Shown: positions 1-9,131 of the stretch, one piece after another
How positions within the stretch are numbered: the stretch's first letter is position 1
How the letters are laid out: every line of letters starts with the position of its first letter
Notes under the pieces: generated by a model
Database searches by the model: none
What the model was told of the DNA's origin: nothing
What the model saw: only the letters and a program-made list of their open reading frames with translations
Assembly: GCA_937862815.1 (NCBI GenBank)
Contig: CALMED010000002.1
Location: 248,001-312,000, forward strand
Reading direction: 5' to 3'
Length of the DNA: 64,000 bases
Source of the DNA: an uncultured Chitinophagaceae bacterium
GTDB lineage: Bacteria > Bacteroidota > Bacteroidia > Chitinophagales > Chitinophagaceae
Translations under genes and position numbers: made by a program

Positions 1-24
1 CCCGGCACACTCCCCGGGCTTCGT

Positions 25-32
25 TATTTTTG
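25..32 (+). promoter_or_regulatory. -7 promoter box TATTTTTG of the first M23 gene
   Basis: The octamer matches the Bacteroidetes -7 consensus TAnnTTTG exactly. Only four bases (CCGC) separate it from the ATG at 37. With the usual start site 5-7 bases beyond the box, the transcript would begin at or next to the ATG, so the mRNA is probably leaderless. Confidence 0.6.
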
Positions 33-36
33 CCGC

Positions 37-1743
37 ATGCGCCAACCCATTTTAATTCTTTTATTCTTCGTTAGCATAGCTTCCGCCGCGGAGGCCCAGC
101 TCTTCCCGCCGTTGAATTACCCCTCACATTACTTCCGCTATCCACTGGATATACCGGTGAAACTCAACGCCAACTTCGGTGAAATGCGTCCCAACCATTT
201 TCACATGGGTCTTGACCTCTTTACCGAACGCCGCGAAAACCTGCCGGTCTATGCGGCAGCCGACGGATGGGTTTCCAAAATCAAAATAGACCCCAACGGC
301 TTTGGCAATGCCATCTACCTCGACCATCCCAACGGCTTCACCACCCTCTACGCCCATATGAACACCTTCCCGCCGCAAACGCTGGAGGCCATCGAAGAAG
401 GACAATACGCGAAGGAAAGCTGGAAGGGCGATGTGGTGTTTGAGCCGGGTCGCTTCCCGGTGAAAAAAGGGCAGTTCATTGGCTACAGTGGCAATACCGG
501 GGCTTCGGCCGGTCCGCATGTGCATTACGAAATCCGCCGCACGGCCGACGACGCCTGTCTCAACGCCCTGCTGTTTCACAAGGTGTACGACGTGACCCCG
601 CCCGACATTACCCGGCTGGCCGTGTACGACCGCACCAAAAGCACCTACGAACAAACGCCCCGCACCCTGGCGCCCGTGCGGGCAGGCAGCGGGTACACCG
701 TCCCCGGCGGCTTGATAACGGTCACCAGTAACCGCATCAGCTTTGCGTTGGTGGCCACCGACCGGGTGACCGGCGTACCCAACAACAACGGTATATTTGA
801 GGCGGTGGTGTACGTGGACGATGAGCCTGTGAGCGGCTTCCGCATAGACGGGGTGGATTACCTGCAGACCCGGTATCTCAACGCACACATTGATTACCGC
901 ATCCGTTCCGCCGGCGGATCCTACCTGCAGCACCTCACACCCCTGCCCGGCGACCGCCTGCCCATTTACTACCGCAAAGGGGACGGGGTGATCCGGCTCG
1001 ACGATACCGCCCGCCACCAGGTATCCATCGTGGTGAAGGATGCCAACGGCAATGCCTCTACATTGCGCTTTCAGCTGCAGCGCACGGGACAGCCTGCTCC
1101 TGCGGTTAATGTGCAGCAGGACAGCCGCTACATGCTGCCCAACCAGATCAATGTGTTTGAACGCGACGATGTGCAGGTGGTAAGCACCGAAAACAGCTTT
1201 TACGATGCCTTCCGGCTGGTGTACAACTACAAAACCAATGCGGCCGCCGTTTCCAACGTGCACGTGCTGCACACGCCCGTTATACCGGTGCACGACTCCA
1301 TGACCTTCCGCATCCGTCCCGTTAAACCGGTGTCCGAAAGCGGGCAGCAGCGCGTGGTGATACACAAGCTGGCAAAAGGCCGCACCGATGTGGCCCGGGC
1401 CCGCCTGGTAAACGGCTGGTACGAAGCCCGGTTCCGCGAGTGGGGCGAATACTGGCTGGAAGTGGATGAAGTACCGCCCACGCTGGCGGTGGCAGGTGTT
1501 ACCGACGGCGGGGTGGTGAGCGCCGGCACCCTCATCACCTGCACCGTGGCCGACGACCGCAAAAAGATCCGCAGCTTCCGCGCCGAACTGAACGGGAACT
1601 GGCTGATGTTTTCCGGGCTGGGACCGGTGTTCCGCTACCGGGTGGATAAACATTGTCCGCCGGGCGAGCACGAACTGAAGCTGCTGGTGGAGGATGAGGC
1701 CGGTAACACCACCCAACGCATCATCCGGTTTTCCCGGCGTTGA
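37..1743 (+). CDS. M23 (LytM-type) metallopeptidase, exported
   Basis: A 568-residue exported protein that probably cuts peptidoglycan cross-links or interpeptide bonds in the periplasm. A signal peptide covers about residues 1-20 (hydrophobic ILILLFFVSIA, then AEA/Q). The M23 zinc site is complete: His56 and Asp60 in HMGLD, and HVH at 161-163 after a GNTGASAGP stretch. The remaining ~400 residues look like Ig-like or beta-sandwich domains, longer than a minimal LytM enzyme, and probably serve wall or partner binding. The ATG at 37 sits four bases after a perfect -7 box. It stands alone, followed after about 55 bases by the peroxiredoxin gene. The family is secure; the substrate is inferred. 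Confidence 0.88.
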   Translation: MRQPILILLFFVSIASAAEAQLFPPLNYPSHYFRYPLDIPVKLNANFGEMRPNHFHMGLDLFTERRENLPVYAAADGWVSKIKIDPNGFGNAIYLDHPNGFTTLYAHMNTFPPQTLEAIEEGQYAKESWKGDVVFEPGRFPVKKGQFIGYSGNTGASAGPHVHYEIRRTADDACLNALLFHKVYDVTPPDITRLAVYDRTKSTYEQTPRTLAPVRAGSGYTVPGGLITVTSNRISFALVATDRVTGVPNNNGIFEAVVYVDDEPVSGFRIDGVDYLQTRYLNAHIDYRIRSAGGSYLQHLTPLPGDRLPIYYRKGDGVIRLDDTARHQVSIVVKDANGNASTLRFQLQRTGQPAPAVNVQQDSRYMLPNQINVFERDDVQVVSTENSFYDAFRLVYNYKTNAAAVSNVHVLHTPVIPVHDSMTFRIRPVKPVSESGQQRVVIHKLAKGRTDVARARLVNGWYEARFREWGEYWLEVDEVPPTLAVAGVTDGGVVSAGTLITCTVADDRKKIRSFRAELNGNWLMFSGLGPVFRYRVDKHCPPGEHELKLLVEDEAGNTTQRIIRFSRR

Positions 1744-1799
1744 TCCGCGGGATGAACAATCAGATGTGTTGCCTGTTTTGAATGGTACAAAAAAATTAT

Positions 1800-2390
1800 A
1801 TGGCAACAACGAAAAAGACCGTGGCAAAGAAAGCGGCTCGTGGTAAGAAAGCCGCAGCCCCTGCCCGCAAAGCAGCCTTGCCGGCAAAGAAGTCCGCCGC
1901 TAAAAAAGAACCGTTCCGCAATCACATAACCCGGCTCAAGGCGGGTGACAAAGCACCGGCCTTTAAAGGGGTGGACCAGGACGGTAAGTTGATCAACGCA
2001 ACAGCGTTCAAAGGACGGAAACTGGTGCTCTATTTCTATCCCCAGGACCTGACCCCCACGTGTACCGTACAGGCCTGCAACCTGCGGGATCATTTTACAG
2101 CACTTCAGCAAAAAGGAATTGAAGTAATTGGTGTGAGTGAAGATGATGCGGCCAAACATAAAAAGTTTGAAACAAAGCACCAGCTGCCCTTCCGCCTGCT
2201 GGCCGATACGGATCATGCTGCTATCAAGGCCTATGATGTATGGGGGGCCAAGCAGTTCATGGGAAAGATTTATGACGGTTTGCTCCGCACTACTTTCCTC
2301 ATCAACGAAAAGGGTGTAATTGATCACGTCATCACCAAGCCCGATACCAAAAATCACGCACAGGAAATACTCAATCTCTGGGGATTATAA
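1800..2390 (+). CDS. bcp: Bcp/PrxQ-type thiol peroxidase with Lys/Ala-rich N-terminal tail
   Basis: A thioredoxin-dependent peroxiredoxin that reduces hydroperoxides. The catalytic core begins near residue 45 (KAGDKAPAF) and contains YFYPQDLTPTCTVQAC, with peroxidatic Cys88 and resolving Cys93, the spacing typical of BCP/PrxQ. Residues 1-39 are unusual for the family: about 11 Lys, 2 Arg and 13 Ala, arranged as KKAA-type repeats like the tails of histone H1-like and HU-like proteins. This tail could bind DNA or polyanions. An alternative ATG lies six codons upstream at 1782; the one at 1800 starts the basic tail directly and is preferred. A strong terminator follows. Confidence 0.9.
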   Translation: MATTKKTVAKKAARGKKAAAPARKAALPAKKSAAKKEPFRNHITRLKAGDKAPAFKGVDQDGKLINATAFKGRKLVLYFYPQDLTPTCTVQACNLRDHFTALQQKGIEVIGVSEDDAAKHKKFETKHQLPFRLLADTDHAAIKAYDVWGAKQFMGKIYDGLLRTTFLINEKGVIDHVITKPDTKNHAQEILNLWGL

Positions 2391-2410
2391 GACCGGCATG
2401 AAAAAAAAAG

Positions 2411-2440
2411 GCCCCCGTGGTTTCGGGGGCTAATTTTTTT
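2411..2440 (+). terminator. Rho-independent terminator after bcp
   Basis: The perfect stem GCCCCCG/CGGGGGC (2411-2417 with 2424-2430) has a six-base loop and is followed by TAATTTTTTT. It lies 20 bases after the bcp stop codon. Confidence 0.9.
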
Positions 2441-2658
2441 CCGGCTCAGATAGATAAACTGATTTTCACGGAACGGATTTATACGGTTCTCGGAAACTGG
2501 ATTGAATGGTTTTTAAAAGGATTTGGTACGGCTTTCGGATAATGGACGCTTCCGGTTTTTTACAGGATTGGATCGGGCTTCGCAGGTATTGGATAACAAT
2601 ACAAACCTAATAACTGCAACTTTCCTGTGCAACCTTCTGCAAGCGCAATCTGTCGTTT

Positions 2659-2674
2659 TAGGGGGTAACCCCTA
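2659..2674. repeat. Perfect inverted repeat overlapping a promoter-like box
   Basis: TAGGGG-GTAA-CCCCTA is a perfect 6-base inverted repeat around a GTAA loop. Its last two bases are the first two of TATCTTG, a near-match to the -7 box directly before the next gene. The placement suits an operator or an RNA hairpin. The rest of the 2441-2658 gap shows nothing recognisable. Confidence 0.45.
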
Positions 2675-2685
2675 TCTTGTTTTTA

Positions 2686-3051
2686 GTGAAAAATCGGGCA
2701 TTTATACAGATAGCAGGACCATGGGGCGGTACAATCAGGATCCGGGAGCAGTCGTTCCTGGCCCGCCTGGCAGCCAAAAAGATGGGCGTGCGGCAGGTGG
2801 CGCTTGTGCTGGGCACTACCATTCATCTTCACAACACCCCTGCGCAAGACTTTCTCCGCAACCGCCGCTGGTTGCGTCACGAGCTGGTGCATGTGGAGCA
2901 ATACAAACGGCTCGGCTTGTTACGTTTTCTACTGATCTATCTCTGGTACAGCCTGCGCTATGGCTACTACAACAATCCGTTGGAAGAGGAGGCGCGGGCC
3001 AAAGAAGAAGCGCCGTCCGCGTGGGAGGCGCTTCAAAATGACGAGCTGTAA
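2686..3051 (+). CDS. Small HExxH protein, DUF4157-like
   Basis: About 121 residues. It contains RHELVHVEQY, which fits the HExxH zinc motif in the form seen in DUF4157-type proteins, followed by a hydrophobic segment (LLRFLLIYLWYSL) and a charged tail rich in Glu and Lys. There is no ATG near the N-terminus. A GTG at 2686 is preferred and a TTG at 2677 is the alternative. It may be a small zincin or a catalytically dead relative, because no clear third zinc ligand was identified. It stands alone between the bcp terminator and convergent icd. The motif is clear; function is unknown. Confidence 0.7.
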   Translation: MKNRAFIQIAGPWGGTIRIREQSFLARLAAKKMGVRQVALVLGTTIHLHNTPAQDFLRNRRWLRHELVHVEQYKRLGLLRFLLIYLWYSLRYGYYNNPLEEEARAKEEAPSAWEALQNDEL

Positions 3052-3088
3052 TTAGATTGAAAGCGCAGATCCCGCTTCTGTCTGCTGC

Positions 3089-4543
3089 TTACTGCCCCTG
3101 CGCCAGGCTGTAGGCTCTTTTGCCGTCCCACATGTTGAGCAGTTCGGTGGAACAGATTTTAAAGCTGCTCATCACCCTTTTCTGCAGTTCGAGGATGTCT
3201 ACCTGCGTTACGCCCAGTTCCCCCTCGCTTTCGAAGCGGCAGCGGTACTGGTTCACCAGGTTGGTGAACACGCTGCCCTTGGGCCAAACCTGGGTACCCC
3301 GGTTGGAGATGGTGATGAGCTTGAACAGGTCGCCGCAATGCTGCAGCAGTTGCTCCGCCACTTCCTTGGGTTGTTCGGAACTTTCAATGAACAGGTCCAC
3401 GCCCACAATCACTTCCTCGTTCATTTCCTGCGTCATGATCAGCGGGTTCTTTTCCAGCTTAAACACGGTAGGTGTGGCGGGCATATCGGGGAGGTCGGGT
3501 TTGGGGTTGTGGGCCGGCTTTTTTCCGAAGTTGGAAATGATGGCTTCGGCAAACTCAGTGGTATTGAGGGCTGTCTGGCTCTTGTCGCCAAAATCGCCCG
3601 TACGCAAGCCGCTTTCGAGGGTGTACAGCAGCGCATTTTCAATGAGGGACGCTTTCTGCATGAGACCGAGGTGGCGCAGCATGCCAAAGCCGCTAAGCAG
3701 CAAGGCGGTGGGGTTGGCGATGTTTTTACCGGCAATATCGGGCGCGGTGCCGTGTACGGCTTCAAAGATGGAGATATGGTCGCCGATGTTGGCGCTGGGG
3801 GCGAACCCAAGGCCGCCCACCAGCCCGGCGCAGAGATCGCTTACAATATCGCCCTGCAGGTTGGTGAGCACCACCACATCGAACAGGTCGGGTCGGCTTA
3901 CCAGTTTCATACACAGGTCGTCAACAATCACATCATCAGCCTTGAGGTGCGGATATTCTTTCGCTACTTCGTAAAACACTTCCAGGAAAAGGCCATCCGT
4001 GATCTTCATGATATTGGCCTTGTGACCGCAGGTAATACGCGTTGCCCCTTTTTTGCTGGCCATTTCAAATGCGTATTTGATCACCTGCATGCTCCCGGGG
4101 CGGGTGATGAAGCGCCGGCTCAGCGCCACGTCGTGGGTGAGCATGTGTTCAATACCGCCGTAGGTGTCTTCAATGTTCTCCCGTACGATTGTGATGTCAA
4201 TGGGGATGCCGGCTTTGCTGAAAACCGTATCCACGCCGTGGAGGGTCTGGAACGTGCGCTTGTTGGCATAGGTATTCCAGGTCTTGCGGGCGGTTACGTT
4301 CACGCTTTTTACACCTTTTCCTTTTGGGGTTTCCATGGGCCCTTTGAAGAGGATGCCCAGCTGCTCGATGGTCTGCTGGGCTTCGGGGGTCATGCCGTTG
4401 GAAAAGCCCTTGTCGAAGACCCATTTGCCCATCTCTACAAATTCGTATTGCAGCGGTACGCCGGCTGCGTCAAAAATCTTCAGAACGGCGTCCATGATTT
4501 CGGGACCGATGCCGTCTCCTTTGGCAACTGCAATGCGTGTCAT
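3089..4543 (-). CDS. icd: Isocitrate dehydrogenase, long (Thermus-like) type
   Basis: Oxidative decarboxylation of isocitrate to 2-oxoglutarate in the TCA cycle. The N-terminus MTRIAVAKGDGIGPEIMDAV is characteristic of the isocitrate/isopropylmalate dehydrogenase family. Further landmarks are TVVRENIEDTYGG-like text (TIVRENIEDTYGG), an NLQGDIVSDLCAGLVGG segment and VHGTAPDIAGK. At 484 residues it resembles the longer NADP enzymes with a C-terminal extension (from about residue 335, after the GKKP linker) rather than the ~415-residue E. coli type. Cofactor choice is not proven. An upstream in-frame ATG at 4603 is rejected because the promoter box lies between it and 4543. Confidence 0.92.
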   Translation of the reverse strand: MTRIAVAKGDGIGPEIMDAVLKIFDAAGVPLQYEFVEMGKWVFDKGFSNGMTPEAQQTIEQLGILFKGPMETPKGKGVKSVNVTARKTWNTYANKRTFQTLHGVDTVFSKAGIPIDITIVRENIEDTYGGIEHMLTHDVALSRRFITRPGSMQVIKYAFEMASKKGATRITCGHKANIMKITDGLFLEVFYEVAKEYPHLKADDVIVDDLCMKLVSRPDLFDVVVLTNLQGDIVSDLCAGLVGGLGFAPSANIGDHISIFEAVHGTAPDIAGKNIANPTALLLSGFGMLRHLGLMQKASLIENALLYTLESGLRTGDFGDKSQTALNTTEFAEAIISNFGKKPAHNPKPDLPDMPATPTVFKLEKNPLIMTQEMNEEVIVGVDLFIESSEQPKEVAEQLLQHCGDLFKLITISNRGTQVWPKGSVFTNLVNQYRCRFESEGELGVTQVDILELQKRVMSSFKICSTELLNMWDGKRAYSLAQGQ

Positions 4544-4565
4544 ACGGTGGTGGTTTAAAGTGGCG

Positions 4566-4573
4566 CAAAGGTA
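4566..4573 (-). promoter_or_regulatory. -7 promoter box TACCTTTG for icd
   Basis: On the minus strand the octamer TACCTTTG lies 22 bases before the icd ATG (first base 4543). It matches TAnnTTTG exactly and predicts a leader of roughly 15 bases. Confidence 0.6.
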
Positions 4574-4618
4574 AGGGCCGGCTGTCAAGGAGCGGGAGAG
4601 CACTGCGGTAAAAAAATA

Positions 4619-5365
4619 TTAAATCGCCGGTTGCCATTCCACCTCGCCAAAACGGAAACGGTGTCCCTGCCGCGTGTACAGCAGCCCCTCCGCATCCACT
4701 TCTGCGGGTACCGCCGTAAACACGCGGCTGCCCTGCCGGAAGCGGACCTCGTCGTCCCGCTTGTATAGCCATTGGTTGTAAATAGCCAGCAGCGGGGCGA
4801 ATCCCTCCGTCTCCAGTTGTTGCACCCGTTGCAATACGGCGGCCTGCAGTTGTTCGGCCAGGGGCCGTACCGGGGTAACCCGGCCGGTGATCTGCCGCAG
4901 CGATACCGGGTTGGGCAGGGAGGGGTCGAAGGCTTCCTGGTTCACATTGATTCCGATGCCCACTACGGCCCAGTTCCAGCGGTTGCCGTTCACCAGGTTC
5001 TCAATGAGAATGCCCCCTGCCTTTCTGTCACCCTGATAGAGGTCGTTCATCCACTTGATGTGCAGGTCCCTGCCACAGCAGTGCGATAGGATATCCCGCA
5101 CGCCTGCAGCGGTAGCTGCCAGGAGTTGAAAACCCTGTGCCGGCAGCAGGAACGTGGGTTGCAGCAGCAGGGAGAGGCTGAGGCTTTCGCCGGGCGGACT
5201 GGCCCAGGTTTTTCCCCGCTGGCCTTTGCCGGCGGTTTGCGCATACGCCAGTACTGCGCCGCCTGGCTGTGCCAGTCCTGCATGAACCAGCCGCATGGCA
5301 TAGTTGTTGGTGCTGTCCGTGCTGTTGAGTTCCAGCAGGGGAGCCGGTTGGTTTTTTGTGGACAA
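4619..5365 (-). CDS. birA: Biotin--[acetyl-CoA-carboxylase] ligase
   Basis: Makes biotinyl-AMP and transfers biotin to the carboxyl-carrier protein. The catalytic signature is present: STDSTNNYAMRL, then QTAGKGQRGKTWASPPGE (the biotinyl-AMP loop), KWMNDLY and GIGINVNQ. There is no N-terminal helix-turn-helix, so this is the monofunctional class. The start is uncertain: there is no ATG near the conserved N-terminus, and TTG at 5365 or 5395 are candidates; the frame stays open to 5443. It is divergent from rsfS. The family call is secure. Confidence 0.88.
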   Translation of the reverse strand: MSTKNQPAPLLELNSTDSTNNYAMRLVHAGLAQPGGAVLAYAQTAGKGQRGKTWASPPGESLSLSLLLQPTFLLPAQGFQLLAATAAGVRDILSHCCGRDLHIKWMNDLYQGDRKAGGILIENLVNGNRWNWAVVGIGINVNQEAFDPSLPNPVSLRQITGRVTPVRPLAEQLQAAVLQRVQQLETEGFAPLLAIYNQWLYKRDDEVRFRQGSRVFTAVPAEVDAEGLLYTRQGHRFRFGEVEWQPAI

Positions 5366-5382
5366 GGTTGCTGAAGTTTGAT

Positions 5383-5390
5383 TAATTTTG
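5383..5390 (+). promoter_or_regulatory. -7 promoter box TAATTTTG upstream of rsfS
   Basis: An exact TAnnTTTG match in the birA/rsfS divergent region. It predicts a leader of about 70 bases. It overlaps possible N-terminal codons of birA, which supports the shorter birA start at 5365. Confidence 0.45.
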
Positions 5391-5466
5391 AGCAAAGTAA
5401 ACGCAAAACCGGCCTGCCTCCGGCAGCTGGTGCAGATTACCAATTATTTCATTAAACCCCAGGCGT

Positions 5467-5874
5467 TTGAATACATTACCTCTGTTGGCCCACCAAAGCA
5501 GCAACAAAAATGCAGTAACCCGCACTACCCGCAACAGCAAACTTTTTAAGGCAATCGTTAACGCTATACTGGAAAAAAAAGGCGAAGAAGTGATCAGTCT
5601 GGATCTGCGCAAGATACCGGAAGCGGTGGCCGATTTCTTCATCATCTGCCAGGCTTCCAGTACCGTGCAGGTGCGGGCCATCGCCGATTTCGTAGAGCAC
5701 CTGGTGAAGGAGCAGTGCGGTGAGATACCCTACCGCCGCGAAGGAACGGGCCCCCTGCAATGGGTGCTGGTGGATTACGTGAACATCGTGGTGCACATCT
5801 TTCACCCCGAAACCCGCCGGTTTTACCGCCTGGAAGAAATGTGGAGCGACGCTCAAATGTTAGAACATCATTAA
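5467..5874 (+). CDS. rsfS: Ribosome silencing factor RsfS
   Basis: Binds ribosomal protein uL14 and blocks 30S-50S joining under nutrient limitation. Family text is clear: SLDLRKIPEAVADFFIICQA, then VQVRAIADFVEHLVKEQ, QWVLVDYVNIVVHIFHPETR and FYRLEEMWSDA. The length (about 130 residues) is normal. The N-terminus is uncertain because no ATG is available; the frame begins with TTG at 5467 and another TTG lies at 5485. A perfect TAATTTTG box at 5383-5390 could drive it. It precedes ftsH by about 100 bases. Confidence 0.9.
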   Translation: MNTLPLLAHQSSNKNAVTRTTRNSKLFKAIVNAILEKKGEEVISLDLRKIPEAVADFFIICQASSTVQVRAIADFVEHLVKEQCGEIPYRREGTGPLQWVLVDYVNIVVHIFHPETRRFYRLEEMWSDAQMLEHH

Positions 5875-5982
5875 AATCCGGAGCAGTCATTCAAACTTTC
5901 TGCTTCCCAATTGTAATATTACCGGCCCGCACAAAAATGGCGGCCCAAACCAATCACAATGAGTCTGAATCAAGGAAATAAC

Positions 5983-8007
5983 ATGGAGAATGGTGGCGAC
6001 AGGAAAGATCCCCGAAAGGCCTTCCGCTTTAACATCTATTGGGTTTACATACTGATAGCAACCGTATTGATCGGGTTCCAGTTCATGCGGGGCTTTACCC
6101 CCGATGCGCTGCCCACTACCCGCGAGGCGTTCATGGACAGCATGCTGCGCAAGGGTTACGTGAAGAATTACGTCATTGTAACCAATAAAAAGGTGGTGCG
6201 GGTAACCCTGCATGCCGAAGCGTTCAATGATCCTTACATCGCCAGGCAAACCGCCGATCCGCGGCTGCGGGTGGACAAAACCAAGGGGCCTCATTTTCAG
6301 TTTAAGATACCCGATGTCAGCAATTTTGACCGGCAACTGTCGGAGTATTTTCTGGCCAATCCCGAAATACGGAGGCCTCTTTCCGACTCGGTGGAAGAAG
6401 AAAGCTGGATCACCCCCCTCATCAGCCTGCTGCTCCCCGTACTGGTGCTGATAGGCCTCTGGGTGCTGCTCATGCGCAAGATGAATGCGGGCGGTGGTGC
6501 CGGACCTGGTGGCGGCGGCATCTTCAACATCGGCAAATCCCGCGCCCAGCTGTTTGAAAAAGGCACCAAGGTGAACGTCACCTTCCAGGATGTGGCCGGT
6601 CTCGACGAAGCCAAGGTGGAAGTGATGGAAATTGTAGATTTCCTTAAGAATCCCAAAAAATATACGGCGCTGGGGGGCAAGATTCCCAAGGGCGCCCTGC
6701 TCGTAGGACCTCCCGGTACCGGTAAAACCCTGCTGGCCAAAGCCATGGCCGGTGAAGCCCAGGTTCCCTTCTTCAGCATCAGCGGATCCGACTTTGTGGA
6801 GCTGTTTGTAGGGGTGGGTGCCAGCCGTGTACGCGACCTGTTCAAGCAGGCCCGCGAAAAAGCGCCCTGTATCATCTTCATTGACGAAATTGACGCCATC
6901 GGCCGTGCCCGGGGCCGCAATGCCATTGTGAGCAACGACGAGCGGGAAAACACGCTCAACCAGCTGTTGGTGGAAATGGACGGCTTCGGCGGCGATACCG
7001 GCATCATCATCCTGGCGGCCACCAACCGTCCCGATGTGCTGGATTCGGCCCTGCTGCGCCCCGGGCGCTTCGACCGGCAAATCACCATTGACCGCCCCGA
7101 TGTGAAAGGAAGGGAGCAGATTTTCAAAGTACACCTCAAGCCCATCAAGATTTCCGAAACGCTCGACATTCATAAGCTGGCCGAGCAGACGCCCGGTTTT
7201 GCCGGCGCCGATATCGCCAATGTGTGCAACGAGGCCGCCCTGATTGCCGCCCGTAAAGGCAAGGCCGCTGTGGATATGAGCGACTTTCAGGATGCCATTG
7301 ACCGGGTCATCGGAGGGTTGGAGAAGAAGAACAAACTCATCAGCCCCGAAGAAAAAGAAATCATCGCTTACCACGAGGCCGGACACGCCATCTGCGGCTG
7401 GTTCCTGGAACATGCATACCCCCTGCTCAAGGTTACCATTGTGCCGCGGGGAACGGCTGCACTCGGCTATGCGCAGTACACACCCAAGGAGCAGTACCTC
7501 TACAACACCGATCAGCTGATTGACCAGATCTGCATGACGCTGGGCGGGCGGGCCAGCGAGGACATTTTCTTCGGTAAAATCTCTACCGGTGCACAGAACG
7601 ACCTGCAGCAGATCACCAAAATCGCTTATGCCATGGTGAGCGTGTACGGCATGAACGATAAGGTGGGAAATGTAAGTTTTTACGATCCCAACCAGGACCA
7701 GACCTTTACCAAACCTTACAGCGATGAAACCGCCAAGATGATTGACGAGGAGGTGCGCAAGCTGATTGATGCGGCCTACGACCGCACCAAGGCCCTGCTT
7801 ACCGAAAAGCGGGGCGAGGTGGAAAAGCTGGCGAAAGAACTCCTGGAAAAGGAAGTCCTCTTCCAGAGTGATGTGGAATCCCTTATCGGAAAGCGACCCT
7901 TTGAGCACAAGAAATTACTGGAAGATGAAGTGGAGGCAGAAGCCCACCCGGTGGTGAGCGAAACGCCCGCTCCCGAAACAGGTACAGAACCGATACCGGC
8001 AACATGA
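5983..8007 (+). CDS. ftsH: ATP-dependent zinc metalloprotease FtsH
   Basis: Membrane-anchored AAA+ protease that degrades misfolded and short-lived proteins. Numbering from the in-frame ATG at 5959: TM1 about 26-44, periplasmic domain 45-150, TM2 about 152-171, Walker A GPPGTGKT at 250-257, Walker B FIDEIDA near 307-313, the RPGRFDR second-region motif, and the zinc site HEAGH at 472-476 with the later ASEDIFFG acidic ligand. It is 682 residues from 5959 or 674 from 5983. The later start is preferred because AAGGAA lies about five bases before it. The LUD-domain gene starts four bases after the stop. Confidence 0.96.
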   Translation: MENGGDRKDPRKAFRFNIYWVYILIATVLIGFQFMRGFTPDALPTTREAFMDSMLRKGYVKNYVIVTNKKVVRVTLHAEAFNDPYIARQTADPRLRVDKTKGPHFQFKIPDVSNFDRQLSEYFLANPEIRRPLSDSVEEESWITPLISLLLPVLVLIGLWVLLMRKMNAGGGAGPGGGGIFNIGKSRAQLFEKGTKVNVTFQDVAGLDEAKVEVMEIVDFLKNPKKYTALGGKIPKGALLVGPPGTGKTLLAKAMAGEAQVPFFSISGSDFVELFVGVGASRVRDLFKQAREKAPCIIFIDEIDAIGRARGRNAIVSNDERENTLNQLLVEMDGFGGDTGIIILAATNRPDVLDSALLRPGRFDRQITIDRPDVKGREQIFKVHLKPIKISETLDIHKLAEQTPGFAGADIANVCNEAALIAARKGKAAVDMSDFQDAIDRVIGGLEKKNKLISPEEKEIIAYHEAGHAICGWFLEHAYPLLKVTIVPRGTAALGYAQYTPKEQYLYNTDQLIDQICMTLGGRASEDIFFGKISTGAQNDLQQITKIAYAMVSVYGMNDKVGNVSFYDPNQDQTFTKPYSDETAKMIDEEVRKLIDAAYDRTKALLTEKRGEVEKLAKELLEKEVLFQSDVESLIGKRPFEHKKLLEDEVEAEAHPVVSETPAPETGTEPIPAT

Positions 8008-8011
8008 GGAT

Positions 8012-8659
8012 ATGAGTATTTCTCCCGCCAAGGAAAATATATTGAAAAAAATCAGACAGGCACTGAGTCACCCGGTGCCTGTCCCTTTTCCGCAAAGCGA
8101 AGGCAATCAATCGGTATTTCAACCGCCCGTTGACGACCAGGCGGTGCAGTTTGCCCAGGCTTTCAGCAGCCTGCAGGGCCGCTTTCTCTACTGTGCCGAT
8201 CCGGCCGATGCCGTACTGCAATTGATGGAGCTCGCTGCCCGGTCGCACTGGGAAAAAATCGTTTGCCGCGAAGAGGCACTCATCAGCATCCTGCGCCGCC
8301 AATACCCGTCCTTTGTGTTTCACGAAAGTCTGGCCGACTGTGATGCGGCCATCACCGGCTGTGAAGCTCTGGTGAGCCGTACCGGTACCATCGTGCTCAG
8401 CAGCGCCACTGCCAGCGGACGTACCGGCAGTGTGTATGCCCCTGTTCATATCTGCATTGCCTATACCCATCAACTGGTGAACGATGTAAAAGATGCCCTG
8501 CAGTTACTCCGCGGCAAATACGGCAGCCAACTGCCTTCTTTTTTCACCTTTGCCACCGGCCCCAGCCGCACGGCCGATATTGAAAAAACACTGGTGGTGG
8601 GCGTACACGGACCCAAAGAAGTGTACGTGCTGCTGGTGGAAAGTCCTTTCCCGCTTTAA
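8012..8659 (+). CDS. LUD-domain (LutC/YkgG-like) protein
   Basis: A 215-residue protein of the LUD family, whose best-known member LutC belongs to the lactate-utilisation complex. Support comes from the C-terminal half: ADCDAAITGCEALVSRTGTI, then ATASGRT, and the closing TFATGPSRTADIEKTLVVGVHGPKEV signature. No lutA or lutB neighbours are present, so a lactate role cannot be inferred here. The gene lies four bases after ftsH and is probably cotranscribed with it, a linkage suggesting a housekeeping rather than catabolic role. Confidence 0.85.
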   Translation: MSISPAKENILKKIRQALSHPVPVPFPQSEGNQSVFQPPVDDQAVQFAQAFSSLQGRFLYCADPADAVLQLMELAARSHWEKIVCREEALISILRRQYPSFVFHESLADCDAAITGCEALVSRTGTIVLSSATASGRTGSVYAPVHICIAYTHQLVNDVKDALQLLRGKYGSQLPSFFTFATGPSRTADIEKTLVVGVHGPKEVYVLLVESPFPL

Positions 8660-8693
8660 CACCTCTTAAAGCTGTTCCGCATGGTTTAGATTG

Positions 8694-8701
8694 TATCTTT
8701 A
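8694..8701 (+). promoter_or_regulatory. -7 box TATCTTTA, four bases before the GGCT start
   Basis: The octamer differs from TAnnTTTG only in the last base. GCAC separates it from the ATG at 8706, the same close spacing seen at several other starts in the window. Confidence 0.45.
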
Positions 8702-8705
8702 GCAC

Positions 8706-9131
8706 ATGGATACACCGTTGCATCTGTTTGTGTACGGGTCCCTGCGCCAGGGATTCCAGAACCCGTTTTTTGATTACATCAAAAACCATTTCACCTACGT
8801 GGCCGATGGAAAGGTAAAGGGATGCCTGTACGACCTGGGCGATTATCCCGCTGCCGTGCCCGGGCCGGAATGCCGCATTGTGGGAGAACTGTACCAGTCC
8901 AAAAGCCGGGACGATTTCAACTGGGCCATTTCACAAATCGACGATTACGAAGGCCTCCATCCCGAAGAAGGGGAAACGGCACTCTACCGCCGGGAAACAA
9001 CCACCGTGTACCACCCCGGCGGCGAAACCACAGCCTGGATTTACTGGTATAACGGCGATACGGCCGGTAAACCGGTGGTGGACAGTGGGGATGTGCTGGA
9101 GTTTGTAAAAAGAAAAAACGGATCGTTATGA
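8706..9131 (+). CDS. Gamma-glutamylcyclotransferase-like (AIG2/GGCT fold) protein
   Basis: A 141-residue protein with the GGCT fold. Family enzymes cyclise gamma-glutamyl amines or gamma-glutamyl amino acids to 5-oxoproline. VYGSLRQG near residue 10 is the substrate-loop signature, and IDDYEGL carries the expected catalytic Glu. The real substrate is unknown. The stop overlaps the mntA start (ATGA), so it heads the operon GGCT-mntA-hepT-lpxH. Confidence 0.85.
   Translation: MDTPLHLFVYGSLRQGFQNPFFDYIKNHFTYVADGKVKGCLYDLGDYPAAVPGPECRIVGELYQSKSRDDFNWAISQIDDYEGLHPEEGETALYRRETTTVYHPGGETTAWIYWYNGDTAGKPVVDSGDVLEFVKRKNGSL

Noticed and set aside
124..1887. Long minus-strand frame antisense to the M23 gene (and similar long frames at 5887-7908, 23186-24895, 56082-57911, 33923-35296)
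   Set aside because: They lie opposite well-supported genes, have low-complexity composition rich in Gly, His and Val, and show no family motif. GC-rich coding DNA often leaves such open antisense frames.
8012..8659. Lactate-utilisation operon
   Set aside because: Only the LUD gene is present; lutA and lutB are absent.
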